Shown here: positions 1 to 13,098 of the stretch, piece after piece
How positions within the stretch are numbered: position 1 is the first letter of the stretch
Layout: the number at the start of each line of letters is the position of its first letter
Source of the DNA: Arcuatula senhousia
Lineage: Eukaryota > Mollusca > Bivalvia > Mytilida > Mytilidae
Length of the DNA: 64,000 nucleotides
Direction: 5' to 3'
Assembly: GCA_963971305.1 (NCBI GenBank)
Contig: OZ020305.1
Span: 9,457,001-9,521,000, forward strand
Translations under genes and position numbers: made by a program
The notes under the pieces: model-generated
What the model was told of the DNA's origin: nothing
The model's database searches: none
The model's input: only the letters and a program-made list of their open reading frames with translations

Positions 1-305
1 TTCTTCTTTTTTAACTGCGAAGCGTATATATAAGGGTCATAAGACAACTTTGACCCAATTCTAACTCAATAAGATGACGGTTTAAGCAAGCAACAGCTTT
101 TCTTTATCTACGACATATTTTACCTTTAAAGGGCCAACCCCCCTATATGGAGTTACCTGACAACGTTGTCCAAATAAAGGCTTTTCTAGAGCTTTTGATG
201 CTGAAGAATGTTGGTTGCAAAAGATTTTCATCTCTTATACGTTTTGATTTACAAGCCAAAACAATTATCTGAGCCCCTGGTCTATTTTTAGCAACAACAG
301 TAAAC
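1..305 (+). repeat. Fragment of the 'gctcacctga' bivalve repeat family
   Basis: Contains the family's internal landmarks: a ccyyTATAnGGAGTT tract at about 142-157, GAGCTTTTGATGCTGAA at about 189-205, CATCTCTTATAC at about 230-241 and CTATTTTTAGCAAC at about 281-294. These are also found in order in the complete copies at 37.35-38.35 and 39.06-41.03 kb. Confidence 0.6.
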
Positions 306-3300
306 CAGAGATAAAATCAAAATAGAGTAAACCAGAATATCAGTCTTAATTAAGTCTTTTTTTTTCTTTCTGAACATTGAGCTCTGGAAAGGGCTTTTGT
401 CTGGGTAGGAAAAGACCTTTGCCTGTTGGGTGCTAAATAACGCAAAGTTAGCAAGCAGTTTACAATTTTTCACAGAGTAAATGGGTCCGCGGCCGGTTAA
501 CCTTGCAGGGGCAGATTCAGACATTTTCGAAAGGGGGTTTCGCATTCTGGCTCCAGACCTATTTTGCTTAACTACACGAAAATTAAAAAAAGAATTCGGA
601 GAAAAGGGGGGTTCCGAACCCCATGTATCCGCCAATGAGTCGCAGTAATGTAAAAATGCACAGAGCAAACTTTATTTCTGCCGCCACGACTAACAAACTT
701 TACAGACTGACTGCTCTAAAAAAATTCTAATTCATGAAAATTATTTAAAAATATTTCCGATCCTTTATTTCTGTTAGTTACTGCAGTCAAATTTATTCAT
801 AAAAATGCATTTTAAAGAACTGTCAATTTAATTTTAACAACTCTCTGGATTTTTTTTATTGACCATATACCATTGTTTTAATATGCATTGATGGACCAGT
901 GGCCCGTGTGACGTCAAGCCTCGTTTTGGGCTCAATCGCCGATTATTTTTTGCATATTTCAGAGGTCATAAACTAATGCCTTAAAAGTGGTGTTTTAAGG
1001 TGTATATCAACAAAACAAGGGCGCATTTCATATTTAATAACATTTTATGACAGATTTTTATCATAATATAAAAAAGTGAAAAATCGTGTCCAGTCTCCTT
1101 TAAAGGATCCAAATTCAAAACATAACTTTTGTGCAGGACACCCAAAGGTTTAAACATACCAAGTTTTATTAAATTCTTTTCAAGAGGAGAAGATTTTTTT
1201 TTTAAATTGTTAACAGATCAAGGGGACAGTGACAGATCTTGACAACAACCAACAACAAGACTTAAGTGATGGCAAGAGCTCACAAGGACCTTTTTTATAA
1301 CCAAGCGGTATTCAAATTTCTCATGCCAATACATGTAGGTTTAACATCTACATGTCATAAACATGTAGTTTACTGTTACATGTAACAGAGAATATGGATT
1401 CATTGATAAAGGCCCCACACGTTGTCATGAAATTTACTTGAACAAAAGCATAAAAAATATCATTCAATATAAAAGACCACCTCAATTTCCACTTTTATGT
1501 GCATGGATGTTTTTATACATGTAAATAGTTGCAATAATCATGATAATGTACAAAATTCATGTAGCTCCTTGAACATATTTTTGATTAGGCAGAGCTACAA
1601 TGCACAAAAGGGTCCCTTTACCTGTAATGGAGCAAGTCATGGAGCATGTGGAAATTTTATGTTTAGCCATCACAACACTTTAAAAAGATTTAGATAGTAA
1701 GGGAAACTTTAAATTGCACAAGCTTTTTTTAATTTATTGAAAAGTTCTAAAAAAAGTAAGTTTTGACAATAAAATTGGTACTTTTACTATTTTGATCCTG
1801 AACTCCATCACAACACTTTAAAAAGATTTAGATAGTAGGGGAAACTTTAAATTGCACAAGCTTTTTTTTAATTTATTGAAAAGTTCTAAAAAAGTAAGTT
1901 TTGACAATAAAATTGGTACTTTTACTATTTTGATCCTGAACTTACTATGAAGTTCATGATCAAAATGATTTTAAAATTAAGATTTTGTGATTAAAGCTTA
2001 ATACTGTTTGGTTATATTATGAATTCATCAATCATACATGTAACAGTACAAAATGTATATAGCAAATCAAAAATCACACCAAAACTCTCTTAAACTTGGC
2101 CCTTAAATTTGAGGCAGCTGCTCCATTAAGTTCAATCGAACCCCATTAAAACCCTCGGGGGTAACTGAGCATAAGAGTTTTTATTATTGAACTAACATGT
2201 AAATAACTGTCATTCCTATTCAAAAACACATGTACTTTAATATTTATTTTGTATGGCTGATACATATCACTTGGAAAGTTTGTTTAAAAACATCCCTAAC
2301 AAATTCATTCAGTAATTAATAATGTCAAAGGAAAACATATACAATGTTCAATAGGCAATAAAAATTAACAATATCATTCATACGCCATGTGCATGTAGCA
2401 CTATAATTACATGTACCATTCAACAGAATCATTTATACCAATAACAATCTAACAGCTTAGCCAAATTTTAGTAACACATTTGAAATGAGATGCATGTTTA
2501 GGATAGAAGTTGAGGTTACTACATGATATTATGAAAAACATATTGAACATGTACAAAATGATGTGAAAAATTATTTAGACTTGATAAGGGGCTGCAATAT
2601 GGAAATTGACTATTGAGAAACAGTCTGCAAAATAAGCACTGGTCTGATTGCACCTTGCCAGTAAAAATCCTTTCAGGGAGTGAAATGTTCATTAATTTTT
2701 GCCAATATTTATATTGAATATAAACATGATAAAAGAGAAAATCAAAAAGTTTAGAATTCGGGCATGTGAATTAAAATCCCTAATTTTAGAGACCCAAGAA
2801 AAGCCCACCTACATAGGCACATGCATGACATGTGTAAATTTTATTAATTTCAATTGTTTCATTATAATTTTTTAGCTTAAGCATGTTAAGTACCCCCAGC
2901 CAATAATCTACTGACTGCAGTCAGATGTACATGCATGCATTATGCAGGTCAATCCTCTATTTACAGTGTAATATTAACCTGACTAAGTAAGAAAATAACA
3001 TTAGTAAGTATAAGATGTAAGGTTTATAATACGTTTCAGGATATCATAAATTCCCCAAGGGGAAAGTGGAATTCCAATTCCCCCTTGAAAAAATGCAGTG
3101 CAAGTTGTAATTTCACTTTGGCCTGGGAGGATATGGAATTCCAAATTGCCCTAAGATGATTCAGATTCACCCTGGATTCCAAAATGCCCTATATCATATA
3201 AATGTTATTCATGACTGCCCAAAAATGTAAATATTTTAATACATGTATTTTATACAAATTTTAGGAAAGAAAATCAAATTTACATATTGTTAAGTCATTC

Positions 3301-4481
3301 ATTAACTTAATACATGTATTTGTTTATTAAAATAAATACTGTTAACAATGACAATAAGAAGTATGGCATACATTTTTATTGTACATGTACAATTTACATG
3401 TATTACATACATTGATGGCATTTGCTAACACAAGAAACGCATCCATCATTTGAAATATAAGTTTAATAGCAAATATCTCTTAAAGTACTCGCTGAATGAT
3501 CATGATGATCTGAGATTTTGGCACAGCATGTTTGGGGTCCATAACTGTCATCCTTGCAAATTGTGAGAAATTCCAATTTTTCGTTTTTAAATTTCTAAAA
3601 AATGAAATTTTTAACCCAAAAATGAAGAAATTGAGGAAAAAAATTTATTTTAACAAAAACTTGTCCAACTTTTTGGAATCATGCATATGCATTTTCAACA
3701 TGTTCAAATTGTCCAATCTTAGACTTCGTTATCAAAATTTCATGCTGTAAACACACTGGTGCCAATTGCAAAAATAATAAAGGCTTGGTTTTTATTGAAT
3801 CTGGTTTGATTTATTATTTACCATAAAAGAATTTAATTACCACCATTACTGTATACAATTTTTAAAATTTTTAATGAATTTTGCTTGAAAAGAAGTGGTG
3901 TGTTTTTGTGTTGCTGAGTATACAATGTATATACTATACAAATGTAGTACAATTTAGAACAATGAAGGATTCATATAATTTTCTTTTAAAAAAATATATA
4001 TATAATAGAAATTTAAAATGTATCTGTCATGTGTAAATTCCTAAGAGAAAATCTGTTAAATAGGGAAAGAGTAAACATGGTTAAGGTAAATATACATAGT
4101 GTGAAACTTATTCATGATCATGTAATTCATGTAGTACATGTATAAAAACTGTTTAAATACTAGAATGTTAGAATCTAAATTAATTGTCAGTTGTATATTC
4201 TAAACAAACAGAAATACACACAGAATTGCTACTAAGATACATGTTTATGTTATTCATGTCATTTAACATGTGAATAAACTTGTCATTTTTGCAACAAAAA
4301 ATTAAGAGCAGTTTAACAAATTTTATGAATTTAATACTAGATGATAATTACATGTACATGATGTACATGTTACCTAACACTGCAGACATACGTATACATC
4401 TACATGTATATGTAAAATGTACAAATACATGTATATACATGTACAGTAGGTGCACATTAAATGTATTCATATTAACATATG
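306..4481. other. Intergenic DNA downstream of FEM1C-like gene
   Basis: No gene supported. It holds a degenerate repeat at about 505-640 (C-rich, ending GTATCCGCCA), a direct duplication at 1668-1942, and many copies of the palindrome TACATGTA, especially at 3240-3410 and 4080-4450. The short ORFs here are AT-rich and resemble nothing I know. The region just after the FEM1C-like stop codon (below 4482) is expected to be its 3' UTR. Confidence 0.5.
1668..1942. repeat. Tandem duplication, two copies of about 137 bp
   Basis: Two adjacent copies (about 1668-1803 and 1806-1942) begin CATCACAACACTTTAAAAAG and end TTTTGATCCTGAAC. They differ by only a few bases, so the duplication is recent. Confidence 0.85.
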
Positions 4482-7400
4482 TTAATGCATCTCAATAAAC
4501 TGTTCTAACTTCTTGGGTATTTGACCTTTGTAAGATATATTACACTTGACAATTTTCCTAGCAGAAAGACATTGTAATGTTAAATAGTTCAACGGTGACA
4601 CAATATCGTTGATTGACATTCCTCGTATCAACTGCATTGGTGTTTTTCTATTCTTGTTACACCTATCTAAGTGAGCTCCGTTGCGCAATAATGTTCGTAT
4701 AACTTCTGATCTGCATGGTCGATTACTTGAAGCAATATGTAACGGTGAATTGCCATCAACATCAACAGAGTTCACATCGGCTCCTACATCTATTAATAGC
4801 TGAGCGACCTCAGCTGAAGGGAAAGAACAAACAGGGTATCGTCCAACATTAGTGGTTTCTCTAGAGCAGGCCAAATGTAGAGGAGAAAACCCTTTAGTAC
4901 CAAAAGGTTTCATATGAACAAGTTTATACACGGCCTCTTTAAATGAATGTTCTTCTTCAGCCTTCATGGTTTTTGATAAACGGCACATTAAACATAGGAG
5001 GTGCATTATTATCACAAGTAAACGGCTAAAATGGCTGCTGTCCTTGTCCTCTGTTTCATCAGCTTTACCTTTTTCAAGTTCTAAAATAGCTCTAAGGAGT
5101 ACATTATGAATGTCTTTGAAAGCAATTGAACGTGCAGGTCTATTTCGCCATTCAGTCATCATGAATGCAAAGAGTTCTGCAAAGGAAAGAAAGCTACTCT
5201 GAGTGGTAGGGCTTAAAGGTTCTAACACAGTCTGTTGCATATCTAGAGCATACATCCACAACATTATACACCTCTCAAAATTACCCATGTCTGCATATAA
5301 AGCTCCTCTATATCTAATATAATACGATGTGTCAGGGTGAGCAGGACTCAAAATACGCTCACGCACTAATAAAGCCTGCATTCTCATGTCATCAGGGTCA
5401 GAAATCAGTTCATCCAATGCCTCAAGTGTTGTCACTTCCTCAGAATTTTCATATGCTGCCACTTGTGATCTAGGTCGTGGTTTTGGTAAAACTGGGTCAC
5501 ATGATCGTTCTTCCATTGCCTGTCGCCAGAAATTTATGGCTCCTAACATGTCTCTCTTTTTGTCAACATATGTAGCCCCCAATAATTCCAATGCATCGAT
5601 TCTCTCAGCTTTTGTACACTCTTGTCTACCAATTAGAAACTCCACAATTTTCGAAAAGCCAGCAACACTGGCTGCCATTAATGGTGTCATACCATAAGCA
5701 TCTTTCTCCATCTTTGCCCCATATTTTAGTAAAAGTTTCATAATATCAAGACTTCCAGATTCAGCACAGTCATGCAATGCAGTGTTACCTGTGAATATAA
5801 AGATATCAATCTACAATGTATTATCATTTAGTTACAAACTTGACGATAGTCATGGATGCTACAAGCATGAAACATGTATATAATTAACATGAATATTATA
5901 AATCTGGCCATTCTGTCATTAATACAAATGTTTGTTTTTAATGTGAATTCTAAATGGTATAACATGTACATTGTATCACATGCATATTAATGAAGTCACA
6001 TTTGTCTTGATAACAAAATGGATGTAATAACTTGATAACTGGATTTTACTCTCCATTTTCTCATGTTTCTTGTCCTGAAGATGGTTGACCATTTTACAAA
6101 AAGTGCTTGTTATACAAACATTTCTGCATGTTGTTTAAATTTTTGTGATATTTCTTTTTAAAAACTTACTAGCAAGCATACTATTAAACTTTCCTGACTT
6201 TTTTTTTATTTCTACCAGCAACAGTTACTTTTTAAAAAATGTAGATCAAAGTGATTTTTATTTTTCAGGTTTTGCTATGAAATAATTGATAACTTGGTTA
6301 GTTAATCTTTTTGTGTAAAACTTTAATTAAGTTTAGCCAACAATGTATGTCAGGTTTTGGCACTTAAATGATTGCTGGCAACATGATGTTTACCTTATAA
6401 TAAGCAGAAGCTGCCTACCCTTCAATTGTTTTGACATGTTTAATTAAAGTTAATATTTTTTGCACTTGTCTTTGTTTTGTGTTTTATCATGTTTATGTTA
6501 TTGTCTTATTTTAAGGTTGAATCATTAACTAGTACTGTATTCAGAAGAACAGAAAGTTCATGGTATTTACATGTAGATGAATTTCAGTGTACTGTACAAA
6601 GTATTATTTTTTTATTCAATAAGAATTACGATTAATTGTCAGGAACTTAAGTCATAGCAATGGCTGAAATGTGAACAATGCATCGATACTCATAAATAAT
6701 TATGTTTATTTTCATGATTTTTTGTGTTCTGTAGAATTTTATGCTACTTTTGTAAATATGGGTAAAGGATAAAAAATTGACACAAACAAGTAACTACAAC
6801 CAATTGCAATAAATATGTCAATATCATGTACAGTAACATTTGGTATTGAAAGTTCAATGTACATTACATGCAATAGTATGAATGAAAAATTCTACTGTCA
6901 TTCATGTCAGATTGTCTGAATACACGTGTACATGTATATAGTATCATTAAGACGTTTGGTACTTCTATCATTTTAACTGTATCTTTTTTGCCAACTGTTT
7001 TTGTCTTTGCCATGTTTGCCTCTTCCAGACTTCTAAAACTGAAATGACCAATTGGTACTTCTAAGGTTATTTTTTACATACTGTATACATGTTAACCAAA
7101 TATATGGTTTTATTCTGTTGAAATGTTGCAGGATTATGACTTATACCTTTTACACTTTTCCTGTTGACATCTGCATTTAACTCTAATAGATATTGGGCAA
7201 TCTCTTTATGGCCTTTATAGCAGCTAATCATTAAACAAGTGTGACCGTGTCTATTTGCTATTTCAATGTCCGCTTCATTGTTGACAAGCTGTTTGACAAT
7301 TTCATAATGACCATCAAAACATGCAGCTCTAAGAGGAGTGGAGTTTGTAAATGTTGTTTTGTTTACACCGGCTCCTTTAGATATTAAGTATTTAACTATC

Positions 7401-7690
7401 TCGAGATGACCTGCAGCTGCAGCACACCATAGAGGTGGAGCTCCTTCAATGGTTTCCCCATCAAATGTTACAGAACCCACTTGTTCTATTTCTCCTGTAC
7501 ATTGTTCTACGATGTATTTGACAACTTCTAAGTGACCATTACGACATGCCATTATTAAGGGAGTTGCGCCATTCGTTTTTGCGTGTACCAGTTTACCAAT
7601 TTCTTCCTTGGATTTGTGGTCAAGGAAAATCTTGAGACGATTGAGTTTACCGTCCCTCGCGGCATTATACACAACGCTTCTATATTCCAT
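4482..7690 (-). CDS. FEM1C: FEM1C-like substrate receptor of CRL2 ubiquitin ligase
   Basis: Two coding exons on the minus strand, 7690-7147 and 5788-4482, joined in phase 1 with GT-AG ends and a continuous frame, give 616 residues (human FEM1C has 617). N-terminal ankyrin repeats carry the family stretches FDGETIEGAPPLW, NSTPLRAACFDGH and NRHGHTCLMISCYKGHKE. The middle region has the family stretches LELLGATYVDKKRD and ADMGNFERCIMLW, and two further ankyrin repeats follow before the C-terminal YKGQIPKKLEQF. FEM1 proteins bind C-terminal degrons and deliver them to CUL2-RING ligase. The aspartate that in human FEM1C (D126) contacts the degron arginine is present at the same position in RAACFDGH. 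An ATG at 7699 would add three residues; I prefer 7690 because it aligns with the family start (MEYRSVVYNAARDGK). The paralogue label C rather than A is by resemblance and length. Confidence 0.93.
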
Positions 7691-7699
7691 AGCCTTCAT

Positions 7700-7860
7700 A
7701 CGAAGACTACATTTAGGGAAATAACTTTATCAATTAGTTTTGGGGGCTTATGTTGAGTAGTGAGGCATTAATTTCTACCCTTCGCTCCCTAAAATATCAA
7801 AATATGGCGAAGAATGACACACTTTATCACCAGGGGGCGTCACTTCCGGTAAAACTTAAA
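7700..7860 (-). promoter_or_regulatory. Probable FEM1C-like promoter with ETS-like and CTCF-like sites
   Basis: Immediately upstream of the FEM1C-like start codon, 7842-7850 reads ACTTCCGGT, the reverse complement of an ETS-type core. Adjacent at 7827-7839, TCACCAGGGGGCG matches the core of the animal CTCF motif except for its first base. No TATA box is evident. The promoter role is inferred from position and motifs only. Confidence 0.4.
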
Positions 7861-8249
7861 AAACAAAGACCAAAACAATATTAGAACTAACAAAGCACAG
7901 ACATTTCCCTATTTATTTTTAAAATAACAAACAAAAATCATTTAAGGGCTAAGAAGCAACGTGTTATTAATAGTTAACAGCTAGGAACAACAAATTAATA
8001 GTATGGCGTAGGCTTTAGCCTAAAATCGGACGAAGTCAAAAATAATAAAAATAAATATTTGAATAATTATATGTCAATGATTAAAAACCCTTTCTTTTAT
8101 TCTAGTCTTAGATTTTAATCACCCCGGACAATCATATTACATTTGCATTCTTGTTAAAATATACATTGGATCAGTAATTATGCAAACTTAAAATTGCAAA
8201 TACCATCCAAATATTTGTGGACAACACTAAGCGGGGACGAATTAACTTC

Positions 8250-8486
8250 TTCGTGACGTCATTTCCCTGTCAGAGAATTTCGCGCTTCAGTAGACAGCAA
8301 ACAAAATGTCAACATTCATTCAGCCAGGTTTTGAAGATTTTCGGTGTCAGTATTTAATCATCTCCGTCGTATTGACATCAGGAGATCGATTTAGAAACCT
8401 GGCGGAAAATAACGGCATGAAGGTTTGACATGTGAGGATATCACGCAGGATTGAAAACTTCCAAGGATACATCTCGGCATCTGAGG
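8250..8486 (+). other. Possible first exon of a divergent transcript
   Basis: A stretch with a palindromic CRE-type site TGACGTCA (8254-8261) is followed by sequence ending ATCTGAG before the donor-like GTAGGACC (from 8487). It reads away from the FEM1C-like promoter about 0.5 kb away. The short frame from the ATG near 8305 stops after 17 codons, and the 115-codon frame at 8518-8865 resembles no known protein. A non-coding or 5' UTR exon is possible but unproven. Confidence 0.2.
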
Positions 8487-9084
8487 TAGGACCCTTTCTT
8501 TACTATCTTAAATATATGTGTTCATGGACCATGGAGGCCCTTGCATGAAAACAGAAAGAAGGAGTCTGAAAGATGGTTTGTCATACGAACCAACCTGCAA
8601 AAAATCAAAGCCATTTGCTTCAAGTGTTTTAAGACATATTTTTTACAGAGTATACAGAGTTGGAAACACATTACATTTTGTATTGTCGACGACCTTTCCC
8701 AGGTTTCCTGGGTTTGAAAAGATTGAACTAGTAGACTTTGTTGGAGCGCGTCGGGTATGTTGCAACAAGAAGAAATCCAAAGCGCCCTTGTTCACCGGTT
8801 CAAACATGAGTTCGCAACGACTTTTGCCGCAGTTATCTGTTTTGTGTGCGTTTTGTAGACAATAGACAGTATTTACTAGCCAAACACATTAACAATTAAT
8901 GGTCATTTGCTTACAAAAAGCTACGAATGAAAATCATAGCTAGGAGTGACAGTTGAAAGAGGAAAAAATATAGAAATTATAACTATACAATGTTGAAATC
9001 AAATGTTTGTTTGTTTGTTATATGCTAAAAGAAGTCTTCGAGTATGTCTTTTCTGTGTGTTACTTGTAATTGTGTATATCAGTC

Positions 9085-9530
9085 GTGTACAAGTTACAAC
9101 TTTGTACATGTTGCAACATGTACAGATAAACTGTATAGAAGTTAAGAAAAATATCGAATGCCCTCTACATTATTAGACACAACTTATTTTTTTTGTAATC
9201 AAAAATGAGAATGGAATGTAAATGAACAAGTGTATCGTGAAGTTCACAATCAAGTCCATAAAAACACGTTTTAAGAACTTCCATTGCATAATGATTGCAA
9301 TATAATATCCCAGACTTTAATCACTTTTGTTTGGCACTTCAATAATACTATTCATTAAATGATAAGGTGAATATTTCTTAAAATTGACATACAGAATTTG
9401 TAAAACTAATATGTCTTCTTTGGGATTACATATACTTGACGAAAGACAACCATGTCAAATTTTGTCTTAACTTGTACAATTTATCTGTACTGTACATGTT
9501 GCAACATGTACAATATTGAAATTTGTACAC
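9085..9530. mobile_element. MITE with about 65-bp terminal inverted repeats
   Basis: The two ends are imperfect inverted copies: left from GTGTACAAGTTACAAC, right ending AATTTGTACAC. Each arm contains the 22-bp palindrome made of TGTACATGTTG and its complement (centred near 9111 and 9502). The 446-bp element has no coding content. No clear target-site duplication was seen. Confidence 0.7.
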
Positions 9531-9813
9531 AACATATCTATCGATTCTGTTCATGGATCTTGATGTAATGCATTGCTTCTCGAATATCGATCATGTGACT
9601 TCTTTTTCACTACAGTATGATGTGAAGTCAGTTTTGATAATATCAGGCATCAAATTTCGAATGATCAGGATCTAGCTTCGGTCAATAATTTTGAAGCTTG
9701 CATGAAGCTTCAGATGCAACAAACCAAATTATGGTCAAGCCCATGTACCTCGCCCCCATCCGTTGGTAGTCATGGCCACTTTTAAGGGTACAAATAAAAG
9801 ATCTTCCTCCTGA

Positions 9814-10392
9814 CAGTCAGGGATCATTCTTATACAAGTGAATTTGTTTCATTTGAACAAGTGAAATCAAATCACTGATATAGGTGAACACATTTTTGCG
9901 TGAATAAATTTCACTTGTTCCAGTGAACTTTTAATTTATCAATTTAATATAGCAACTAAACGAAATTTCTTTTTATTTGGTTTATTTAAGAACAAATTTA
10001 CAATTTCTACACTTCATTAGTATCATTATAGATATAGCTTGTCTGATTAATAAAATTTCTTCTTCAAAGACACAGTAAGTACAAATTAATAGCCATTTAA
10101 TTTCTCAAGGGACCTATTTTCAAAGTTTTGCGCCCACTCAAATTCTTCTGCGCCCAGATGATTTAGATTGATATATAAAGTTTCAATTTAGATCTATAGA
10201 AGAAAAATACTGCTGACCACATGAAATTTTGATATAACATCATTACAGATGATCAAACATTAAACATTTTGCATAAAATCACTTGTACCAGTGAAATTAG
10301 ACTGTTTAGAAATCCTATCTACTTGAGCAAGTGAATTTGTATCACTTAAATAGGTGAATTAAATTCACTGCTACAAGGGTGATCCCTGACTG
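9814..10392. mobile_element. MITE with TIR CAGTCAGGGATCA
   Basis: Perfect 13-bp terminal inverted repeats CAGTCAGGGATCA (9814-9826) and TGATCCCTGACTG (10380-10392) extend imperfectly through about 80 bp rich in AAGTGAAT-like motifs. CCTGA directly flanks both ends, a possible 5-bp target duplication. The 579-bp element has no ORF. Confidence 0.7.
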
Positions 10393-11143
10393 CCTGACAT
10401 ACTCTATAAAAAATATAAATACTCCTTTAATTGCAGTTAAACCTTTTTGTTTGATTTCTATTATGGTTTCTCTTTTTTTCGTATTTGTTTTGGTAATGGT
10501 TTTTGGGTTACTTTGCTGTTTTGTGTTTTTTTTTTTTATTGGATAGTCTTTGTAATTTATTCATAAAGAAAGGAACTTTACTCGCGGCAGATGTCTTTTT
10601 TTTTTTAACTGTTTTTGGTATTATACTTCTCTGTAGATATTTTTTTCTACCATTTCATTTCTTTGATTGAAATTCTGATGATGAGAAGTTAATCTTCCAG
10701 GTATACATGTGGGCATAGCTCTATCAACCGTTTTATTCATTGGTGTTCGCTTTGGTTCTGTATTGTACACATGCATGCCGCATATAGTATAAAGATTTCA
10801 ATATTTCATGACCAACAGGAGAAAATAAGACAAACGAATCATTTGAATAAAAAAAGAGAAAAACAAAGATGTGCAAAATATATCATTTATTTTTTTTTTC
10901 AAAATAACTCTTTACATGTATATTCGGTTTATACAAAAAAAAAGCATAATATATAAAAATAGAAAAAAATATATACACAAAATAAATTCATACTAATACA
11001 AATAAAGCAAAATTTACAAAAATATACATCAATAAACACACTGGAACATATCTGTAAAGCAGTTGCGGATAAAATTATTTGTTTTGTAAGAATTCCTGCG
11101 ACATGCGAACATTATCTTCATCCTTTGGCAATTTGTTTGTACA

Positions 11144-11959
11144 TTAGCCTTGGTACCATCCCCTTCTAGCTGAATTGCCTCCACCTCCCCATCCTCTCCC
11201 CCATCCACCTCTACTTCCTCCTAAAATACAGAAAATAATGGTTAATTGGACATTTATATGTAGACCCGTTTTATTTTTATATAGATTTATATTTTGATGA
11301 AGAAGTTGACAAAGATCGACAGACTATGGGACCCTGTATATAGCTGCCTCATGATGAAGTATTTCATTCGAAATGATAAATCAAGTAACAAATGAATAGG
11401 AGTAGCGCATGATATGCGAAACAGAATTTTAAATCTATACCGAAAGTTCAGAGTGTGAAAATGGATCAGAAATTTAATCCTGGAATGCTGAACTCAATCT
11501 GCAGATATAAGATCTTATAATCATTTAGTTCTAAGCTTACTATCTGAACACCGAGGTTCATTTACGGGGACTTATGGATCAAAATTTTGAATTCTGACTT
11601 TATATCTATATATAGTTACCACCACTAACAAGCATGACCGGTGCAGATGTATTTATTATATACAAATATGTGTTTGACTTATAATTTCTGTTTTTCAGAT
11701 ATTTTTGTTTTACCTGGAGACAACATTACAAAGTCAGTCCTTTGCAAAAAGCGTATCCTTCCTGATAAAAGGTTCTGGATTGTTATACTGGTGTACATAC
11801 TGTATACATACACGCTGTAACGGACAAAAAACGGAAACTGTTTGGAGTTTGCCTATAAACAAACAGATCTAGACTATACTTACCACCGAAGCTTGGAGGA
11901 GGGGCATAAACTGCAACAGTCAACATAACCAACACGATAAGGACTTTCACGAGTAACAT
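11144..11959 (-). CDS. Small secreted Gly/Trp/Arg-rich peptide, cluster gene 1
   Basis: Coding exons 11959-11884 and 11220-11144 on the minus strand join in phase 1 (GT-AG) to give 50 residues. An N-terminal signal peptide (about residues 1-18, MLLVKVLIVLVMLTVAVY) precedes APPPSFGG and a mature part rich in Gly, Trp and Arg (GGWGRGWGGGG) ending RGWYQG. There are no cysteines. The start ATG lies 13 nt after a splice acceptor (11974-11973), so a non-coding first exon lies upstream. A polyadenylation-type AATAAA is on the minus strand at 10891-10886. The architecture matches the two genes at 14.7-16.5 kb and 19.9-20.5 kb. I do not recognise the family. A short secreted cationic peptide (antimicrobial, or an amidated signalling peptide) is possible but inferred. 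Confidence 0.75.
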
Positions 11960-12085
11960 GGTAATCTATTTCCTAAAACCAAAAAGAAAGATACAATTTT
12001 ATTGGTCATATACACACAGTCCTTGATGAGAAATGCCTTTATGTCATGGTACCTGTTAGATCTTTGCAGCAGAGATACAATCTCT

Positions 12086-12662
12086 TTTTTAGCTCATCTG
12101 GACCAGGACTTAATGAAACTTGGTATGATTGATCCTTATGGTGTCAATAGACCAGCTAGAGGGGGGTCAGACAACTGTTTTTGGTCTGTAAATTAGAAAG
12201 TGTAAGAGATAGAGAACATCTGATGCAACATTCCTTCTTCAGCATCAAGAGCTCTACAAAAGTCTCCATTGGGTCGATGCTGTTAGATGACCCCTTATAG
12301 GGATATGGCCCTTTAAAGGTAAAAAAATAGCGTTTTTTTTCATGTTTTTGCCCTATAGAATGAACATTATTGTAGATAGAGAAAAAACTGTTGCTTGCTT
12401 AAACATACGTCTCATTAAGCTCTTCAAAAGTCTCTATTGGGCTGAAACCATCGGATAACCCCTTATATGGGTTAAGGCCGTTTAAAGGTCACAAATAGCG
12501 GATTTTTACCATGTTTTTCCCTATTGAATGAAGACTAGCTGTTGCTTGCTTACACATTCAGCTCATTGAGCTCTACAAAAGTTTCCATTCGGTCGACGTA
12601 GTCTGATGAACTCTTATAAACGATCCTTATGGCTTAAGACCAGGTGAGCGATTCGGGCTCCT
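12086..12662 (-). repeat. Inverted copy of the 'gctcacctga' repeat family
   Basis: Begins AGCTCATCTGGACCAGG and ends CCAGGTGAGCGATTCGGG plus CTCCTGGGAG. This is the reverse complement of the family start (CTCCTAGGAG..CTGAATCGCTCACCTG) in the full copies near 37 and 39 kb. It is internally diverged and lies in the first intron of secreted-peptide gene 1. Confidence 0.65.
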
Positions 12663-13098
12663 GGGAGACTACCTGCCTAGCTATTTCCTTAAATTATATA
12701 GCAAATTTATAAGTTGTTTTATTAGCATCGATCTTCTTAATTTTATATCCCAAATAGAAGCCAGTGAATATTGAGCATGCCTTTACTTTTTTGTTATAAA
12801 CTCTTTTTGTATACGCCATCGAGGAGGAGTTCCGACTTCATTTTCCAATTAGGTCTGTTGCAAAGTTTATCGAATGAAATTAAAGTCTGAAATGTTGTAA
12901 CTATTGCATTTATACTTATAGACAAATATTTGAACTGCGCCTAGTATGAGAAAATCATATCGAATTATTGTCTCAGACCTAGTCATCAAATTAGTGTAAA
13001 TGAAAGAAAGAAAGAAAGAAGGAACGATAACAGCTAATCTTGAACTTTATAACACGTACATTGTTCAATTTACATAATACATGATTTTATAGTCTTAC

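Noticed and set aside
288..668. 126-residue minus-strand ORF
   Set aside because: It runs through repeat-derived DNA (family B fragment and a C-rich repeat) and shows no domain, signal or splice structure.
8518..8865. 115-residue plus-strand ORF next to a donor-like site
   Set aside because: No recognisable domain or family resemblance, and no acceptor was confirmed. Mentioned only as context for a possible divergent transcript.
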